Assembly: GCA_050015055.1 (NCBI GenBank)
Contig: JBEKCD010000005.1
Span: 1 to 64,000 of the forward strand
Direction: 5' to 3'
DNA: 64,000 nucleotides
Source of the DNA: JBEKCD01 sp050015055
GTDB taxonomy: Archaea > Thermoproteota > Bathyarchaeia > Bathyarchaeales > Bathycorpusculaceae
Positions 59,868 through 64,000 of this stretch are shown here, piece after piece. The notes beneath the pieces are model-generated. The model was not told the DNA's origin. It saw only the letters and a list, made by a program, of their open reading frames with translations, and searched no databases. The first letter of the stretch is position 1, and every line of letters starts with the position of its first letter. Made by a program: the position numbers and the translations under genes.

Positions 59868-60713
59868 TTATGGCTCTGCCGCCTTGCATTTCTTCAAGAC
59901 ACGCATTATCAGCCCGCTCAGATCCTGTGGGTCCATCTTCGCGCCGGAAGCATTTGCTGCACCATAGATGCTGAGAATCACTTCCTCGGCTGATAGGTTC
60001 TGAGATCTTGCTCTGACGACGGCGCCAACCAAGTTTGACACGTGCTCACTGTAACCTTTGGGCATGAAATCGGAGAACTCGCAATAGTCACATATTCTGT
60101 GTATGCTCTCTTCGTCAAAACCCAAGTCCAGCATCGTATAAACCCACTGCACAATTGAAGTTCCTTTGTTCACACTGCCCATTCCTTCCAGGGGATTATC
60201 AGTCATTCTTTCTTTCCGTCCTATTTCTCCAACTTGTTTTTCCGTGGTGAACTTGTTTTCAGGCTTCTCGATTTCAGGGACTGAAGGAAAGCTAACAGCA
60301 TCTTTGGTGTCAACGTAGCTCTCCACGGCGAACCCAGCCTCTTCGGCCTTTTTGGGCTCGCATGCAGCAGGCATCTGCGTTTCTGAAGCACTCTTTGCTT
60401 CGAGTTTTCCTGCTGCTTGTTCTTTTGCTAGGAGCTTATTCTCGATAATCGGTCTTGCTTGAACCACCTTGTTGAGGTCTTCCTCGCTCGTGATAAGCTG
60501 CAAAAGATTGAACGGGTTCTGAGACTCACTGAGAAGACTTCGAATGTCCACAATCGTATTCTTCAAATCTTCAACCGTGTTCTTGAGCGTCATAAAATTA
60601 TCAACATCGGACTTGAGCTTCTTGACATCCTTCTCAACCTCCCCAATCCTCACATTCTCGTTAGCACCAGCATTTGGAGCCCCACTCGTTGCCACATTCG
60701 GATTTTCACTCAT
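59868..60713 (-). CDS. Coiled-coil archaellum-associated protein in the ArlC/D/E/X position
   Basis: A 281-residue protein, start MSENPNVATSGAPNAGANEN (ATG 60713); the frame extends upstream without homology. A coiled coil (residues 20-60: EVEKDVKKLKSDVDNFMTL) leads through a low-complexity linker to a helical domain in the last 100 residues (TSIVQWVYTMLDLGFDEESI, EVILSIYGAANASGAKMDPQ). This C-terminal domain does not look like the ArlD/E domain known to me, so it may be a lineage-specific replacement of ArlC/D/E. Adjacent to arlG. Confidence 0.65.
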   Translation of the reverse strand: MSENPNVATSGAPNAGANENVRIGEVEKDVKKLKSDVDNFMTLKNTVEDLKNTIVDIRSLLSESQNPFNLLQLITSEEDLNKVVQARPIIENKLLAKEQAAGKLEAKSASETQMPAACEPKKAEEAGFAVESYVDTKDAVSFPSVPEIEKPENKFTTEKQVGEIGRKERMTDNPLEGMGSVNKGTSIVQWVYTMLDLGFDEESIHRICDYCEFSDFMPKGYSEHVSNLVGAVVRARSQNLSAEEVILSIYGAANASGAKMDPQDLSGLIMRVLKKCKAAEP

Positions 60714-60758
60714 ACCATCACCTTCGACCAATTCAATACATGTTCTTGATCGGATTCC

Positions 60759-60845
60759 GACTCTAAATCCAGATTGACACTTCACAAGCCTCCAAGACCT
60801 ATTTGACACTTCTGAACTTGGAATATGAATTAGTAATACAGGTTG
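60759..60845 (-). promoter_or_regulatory. Upstream block B of the CDE-like/G/F unit, similar to block A
   Basis: A block 46 bp before the ATG at 60713, about three quarters identical to 56795-56885. A TATA-like ATTACTAATTCATATTCC (reverse strand) and the conserved TTCAGAAG-x-GTCAAATAG fall inside. The shared block implies common control of the two arl units. Confidence 0.65.
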
Positions 60846-61098
60846 GCAGCTCTACTGAGAGCACTCTCGAAAGCTCTCACGTTTGCTCAAGACTCTGGAT
60901 AATGGGAATGGTTGAATGTGAAATTAACATATGCAACTCTTACGTGTTTCAGGAATATTGTTCAACGAGAAAGATTGCAGATTTTCACAGGTGATCTTAA
61001 CAGCCTCTTCATAAGGTTCATACTCGCCGCTGCGATCACGGTTGACATAGGGCGGACCACTCCCAACAAACGTTTCAAGAAGGGCCTGAGTAAAATTG

Positions 61099-61476
61099 AT
61101 GGCAAAGATTACAACCATTGTCGTTTCAATCGTCATAATTGCAGGGCTAACGGCCAGTATGCTGGTTCCCCGTATGACAAATCCGCCCTCTCCCCCGACC
61201 CTCCTGAACAGAACGACAATTCTCACCGACGATAACTACGAAGTCGGATATCCTCTCAACCTGACACGAGGCGAAAGAATTGATGTTAAGGTATCGGGCG
61301 ACGGTCAACCCATTGACTTCAGAATAACGGATAACCAATCTTTAACGCTTATAGAAAAAGTAGGAGACACCTTTTATGATGTTCCCTGGCAGGCCCCGGA
61401 TGATGGGACTTACACTTTTTACATCAGTGCCTATGTAGGAAACGTCACGGCGACAGTGATAGTGACGAAAACATAA
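61099..61476 (+). CDS. Small exported protein
   Basis: A 125-residue protein starting at ATG 61099. An N-terminal helix (TTIVVSIVIIAGLTASMLVP) serves as signal or anchor, followed by a beta-sandwich (YPLNLTRGERIDVKVSGDGQ, DFRITDNQSLTLIEKVGDTF, DDGTYTFYISAYVGNVTATV). That fold resembles small Ig-like or GOLD-like outer domains. It is divergent from the arl unit. Confidence 0.6.
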   Translation: MAKITTIVVSIVIIAGLTASMLVPRMTNPPSPPTLLNRTTILTDDNYEVGYPLNLTRGERIDVKVSGDGQPIDFRITDNQSLTLIEKVGDTFYDVPWQAPDDGTYTFYISAYVGNVTATVIVTKT

Positions 61477-61604
61477 CGCTTCCCAGAAGCTTTCCTTTTC
61501 CATTGATAAGAAAGAGGATCATTGATACTGAGCAAGAATTCATAAATCTCTTTAATAAAGTGGGCTAACAAGAAAAAACTGAAAACCCAATGCAAGGTGA
61601 AATA

Positions 61605-61802
61605 ATGTCCTCGGAAGTCGTTGTCCCAGGTCCAGCTGAAACCAAAAAGAACAGCGCAGGAGGAAGGTGCTTGTTATGGCGGATGTGTCCTGTCGTCACC
61701 CTAAAAGAAAAAGATTGCATCCACAAGGGCAGTCCGTCCTGCAAAGAATTCATCAGATGGCTGAACAGCTCTGAAGGACGATACACGGGAGACCTGCGCT
61801 AG
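61605..61802 (+). CDS. Small Cys-containing protein
   Basis: A 65-residue protein. ATG 61605 follows a good AGGTGA site (61595-61600) and a TATA-like TTTAATAAAG at 61551; an upstream ATG at 61590 is less likely. Cys residues lie in GGRCLLWRMCPVV, EKDCIHKG and SPSCKEFIRWL, perhaps binding a metal. No family recognised. Confidence 0.55.
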   Translation: MSSEVVVPGPAETKKNSAGGRCLLWRMCPVVTLKEKDCIHKGSPSCKEFIRWLNSSEGRYTGDLR

Positions 61803-62540
61803 ACAAAAACATCATAGTGCACAGCCGACAAGAAACAGAAATACACGCCTGCGCATCCCTTTTTCTCATTCGACAGGAACAAATTCTCGCAAGCACAAGA
61901 ACTACCAACACACTCGGACAACTCTCTCGACGGAAAACTTCATCAAATGCTAAGAACAGAGTTTGCATTCCAAGAAAGCAGAAACGGTCCGTCCGCCCAA
62001 AATCCTTCTGAACACAGAAGATTTTGCGTTCCATCACTTCTTGAGACCCTGAGAACAGGGCTCAGAGACTCCGAATGGAGTGAGGCTCGTTAGCACACTT
62101 GTGTCTGAAAAGTGACATTGTTTTTCTAGGGCCGAGACTGAATGATTAAACGCATGCGAGAGGTGTGGAGGTGACAATGAAGACGCTTATACACCTCTCG
62201 CACGAGCACCTGATCTCTTAGGCTGTGGACACATGGACGAGACAGAGTCATGGTTCACCAGTTTGGCAAGCCCGAAACATATCCTTAATATTAATACTTA
62301 ATAAGGATTGCCGTTGAGCTGTGCAACAGAAGCACATATCAGGAAAGCAAGACAGAAAAAGCGCCGACAGGACGCACAGCAGGCATATCACTCAAGACGA
62401 GATAAAATGAGGCCATTTTGCAGCCGGTTTCTCGCCCGAGCGATATTCCAGCGCAGAAAATGAATCTGGATTGGGAATCAAGATTCCGTATTCATAACTG
62501 ATATCAATATAGACTCGAAAAGGTGACTTCGTGATAGCCT
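61803..62540. other. Gene-free spacer of 738 bp with hairpins
   Basis: No convincing long gene. Two small hairpins stand near 62050-62085 (CTGAG-AACAGGG-CTCAG and ACTCC-GAAT-GGAGT). A 12-bp inverted repeat (62155-62202) encloses the start of a 14-codon ORF. An AT-rich inverted repeat ATCCTTA...TAAGGAT (62281-62308) and a promoter-like AT stretch near 62489-62510 lead to the last gene. Confidence 0.5.
62155..62202. repeat. 12-bp inverted repeat enclosing a mini-ORF start
   Basis: TGCGAGAGGTGT (62155-62166) and ACACCTCTCGCA (62191-62202) are perfect complements with 24 nt between. Between the arms is a strong GGAGGTG site and the ATG (62177) of a 14-codon ORF MKTLIHLSHEHLIS (stop 62219-62221). 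Folding would hide the ribosome site in the loop. Confidence 0.6.
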
Positions 62541-64000
62541 TTGGTAAGAGCTCTAGCCTTGAAAAGGAAGCTATTGGTTCTAGGCATAATCATCATGATG
62601 ACCTCATTGTTCGTCAAACTAGAACCCGACGTGAACGCCCAACCCGGCTCAGAGTATCAGAGATATGTGCTCAATTACTCAAACGGCACTTACATTGGAA
62701 AGCCAATGTTTCCGGTACTGATTAACGATTCTCAAATACTTGTGGGTCAAAACTGGACGATAACATGTCCCCTGAAGGCAGCTCATTCCTATCACGCTTA
62801 CCTCTACGGAGCTTGGGTCAACAACGGACCGCAACCAAAAACAGACTACAACGTCTACGTCTACGACCCAAACGGCGCACTGGTGGACATACACACGGAA
62901 TCCGCGGGGCTACTTGAACACCTAGGCGACACCGTGGATACACCGTTCTTCACACCGGAAAAAACAGGCAACTACACTTTCATAATAGCAAACAACGCAG
63001 GAACAAGCCAAGCAGCACAACAAGCAACATTCATGATAATAGAAACCATCCAGACAAACACCTGGTACCAACAATACATCACGGGCCAAATATTCGGCAT
63101 ACCCATGTTCAACACCAGCTGGGCCTACGACTTTGTAACAGACAGCCAGAACGTGCAAGTGCAAGTCAAAGTGCCTGACACATTAGACATGTACGAAGCC
63201 AGACTCTACGTCATGGCAGACCCAACAGTCCCAAATGAGACAATTCTAGACGGTGTACCATTAGCCTGGGAACCAGGACTCTACGGCAACACAACCAGCA
63301 CAACCATGACAGGCACATCTGGCACAAACGCAACAATAGGCGGCTACAACCCAGACGCTGAAGGATACCGAGGACCAGCCTACGCAAGCACCGGATACCC
63401 AGGCCAAGACATGCTCATAAACTACACATCACCACACAGAGGGCAAACCCTATACCACCTAGTACTCATAGGCGAGTACGGAGCAGGAACAGTTGACTTC
63501 CTAGTCAAAACAATATTCGACGCCTCCCTGCAACCATCAATAGTCCCGGGCAACGTGTATTTGGACACTAATGCCACCATATCATATGTTTCAAAGTCCA
63601 CAGACCTCCTTAACGCAACCCTACGATACTCAACCAACAACTGGACAACCACAACCACGATTCCAATGGAAATCTCAGACGACAACAGAACCTGCACAAC
63701 AGTCATTCCCGCACAAGCCGCAAGCACACTCGTCACCTACAGCGTCCAAGCCTACGATTATCTAGAAGACTTGCTTGTTGCAAGTGGAAACTATACAGTG
63801 AGGCAACCTTCGTTAACCTTCTTAACAAAACCCATGTTCCCAGTAATATTCAACAACTCCCAGATCGAGATAGGCCGAGACTGGAGCGTCGTCACCACTT
63901 TGCAGGCAGGTCATTCTTATCACGCTTACCTCTACGGGGCCTTCGCGAACAACGGGTCACAGCCAAAAACCGAATATGACGTCTACCTTTACGACCCAAA
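62541..64000 (+). CDS. Large secreted repeat protein (partial, runs off the window)
   Basis: The frame is open from 62538 to the end of the window. A start at TTG 62541 or 62559 precedes a signal sequence (KRKLLVLGIIIMMTSLFV). The visible ~480 residues contain a module with KPMFPVLINDSQILVGQNWT and HSYHAYLYGAWVNNGPQPKT, which recurs near the end as KPMFPVIFNNSQIEIGRDWS and HSYHAYLYGAFANNGSQPKT, about 380 residues later. The intervening part is Ig-like with many Asn and Thr. It is a multi-domain surface protein of at least two long repeats. A strong AGGTGA (62521-62526) lies before it. Confidence 0.75.
   Translation, partial: MVRALALKRKLLVLGIIIMMTSLFVKLEPDVNAQPGSEYQRYVLNYSNGTYIGKPMFPVLINDSQILVGQNWTITCPLKAAHSYHAYLYGAWVNNGPQPKTDYNVYVYDPNGALVDIHTESAGLLEHLGDTVDTPFFTPEKTGNYTFIIANNAGTSQAAQQATFMIIETIQTNTWYQQYITGQIFGIPMFNTSWAYDFVTDSQNVQVQVKVPDTLDMYEARLYVMADPTVPNETILDGVPLAWEPGLYGNTTSTTMTGTSGTNATIGGYNPDAEGYRGPAYASTGYPGQDMLINYTSPHRGQTLYHLVLIGEYGAGTVDFLVKTIFDASLQPSIVPGNVYLDTNATISYVSKSTDLLNATLRYSTNNWTTTTTIPMEISDDNRTCTTVIPAQAASTLVTYSVQAYDYLEDLLVASGNYTVRQPSLTFLTKPMFPVIFNNSQIEIGRDWSVVTTLQAGHSYHAYLYGAFANNGSQPKTEYDVYLYDP

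Noticed and set aside
61803..62540. CRISPR array or tRNA in the gene-free stretch
   Set aside because: No regularly spaced repeats and no cloverleaf-type pairing were found.
62531..62725. A 64-aa ORF beginning at GTG after AGGTGA
   Set aside because: It overlaps the much longer signal-peptide frame that continues to the window end, and its product is not protein-like.

Overview
The window is archaeal chromosome. The diagnostic genes are archaeal or archaeal/eukaryotic in type: aEF-1 beta, a Cdc48/VAT AAA ATPase, FEN1, Trm5, TruD, Pth2, RtcA, a GPN-loop GTPase, TrpB2, a PAC2 protein and an archaellum (arl) machinery locus. TATA-like boxes lie about 25-30 bp upstream of several starts, many starts are TTG or GTG, and there are many secreted proteins with one C-terminal membrane anchor. 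Together with the PAS/TPR sensor and the arcadin-1-like protein this suggests Thermoproteota (TACK), most like the Bathyarchaeia. That placement is inference. I found no rRNA, tRNA or CRISPR array.

Layout. 0-5 kb: a TPR-like protein, a zinc-ribbon/DUF4097 protein, a flavodoxin, a frameshifted PH-like gene and a surface protein. 5-14 kb: family 4 uracil-DNA glycosylase, small regulators, an EamA transporter, a B3/B4 protein, a cupredoxin-like surface protein, an HxlR regulator divergent from an HD hydrolase, and an OMP decarboxylase-like enzyme. 14-19 kb: an unlisted 50-aa ribbon-helix-helix protein coupled to a methyltransferase behind a perfect inverted repeat, an enlarged GMP synthase subunit B, an arcadin-1-like protein, acylphosphatase and RtcA. 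19-21.6 kb: a receptor-like membrane protein isolated between two ~500-bp gene-free spacers, one holding a long foldback. 21.6-31.8 kb: tRNA modification (Trm5), DUF371, an HTH/S-layer-domain fusion, GlmS, a terpene-cyclase-fold protein, small regulators, a Pcm gene broken by 32 nt, and TrpB2.

31.8-45.6 kb is the informational core: FEN1, Zn-ribbon protein, aEF-1 beta, Cdc48, a winged-helix protein, a geranylgeranyl-reductase-type flavoprotein, Pth2, TruD, an M29-type aminopeptidase, GPN GTPase, a transglutaminase-like surface protein, PHP phosphatase and a CinA-type protein. 45.8-50.1 kb has two radical SAM enzymes (PflX-type and AmrS-type), a good candidate C/D box sRNA, and a PAC2 protein. 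50.9-60.8 kb holds a PAS/TPR sensor-like protein and an arl locus in the order coiled-coil protein, G, F, Ig-like surface protein, H, I, J, with no archaellin. Its two transcription units carry near-identical ~90-bp upstream blocks. 61-64 kb: small exported proteins, a gene-free stretch with a hairpin-embedded 14-codon ORF, and the start of a large repeat-containing surface protein that runs off the window.

The best leads are the C/D box sRNA, the duplicated arl promoter block with the Ig protein inside the arl locus, the 32-nt insertion in pcm, the inserts in GMP synthase, and the HTH/S-layer fusion.
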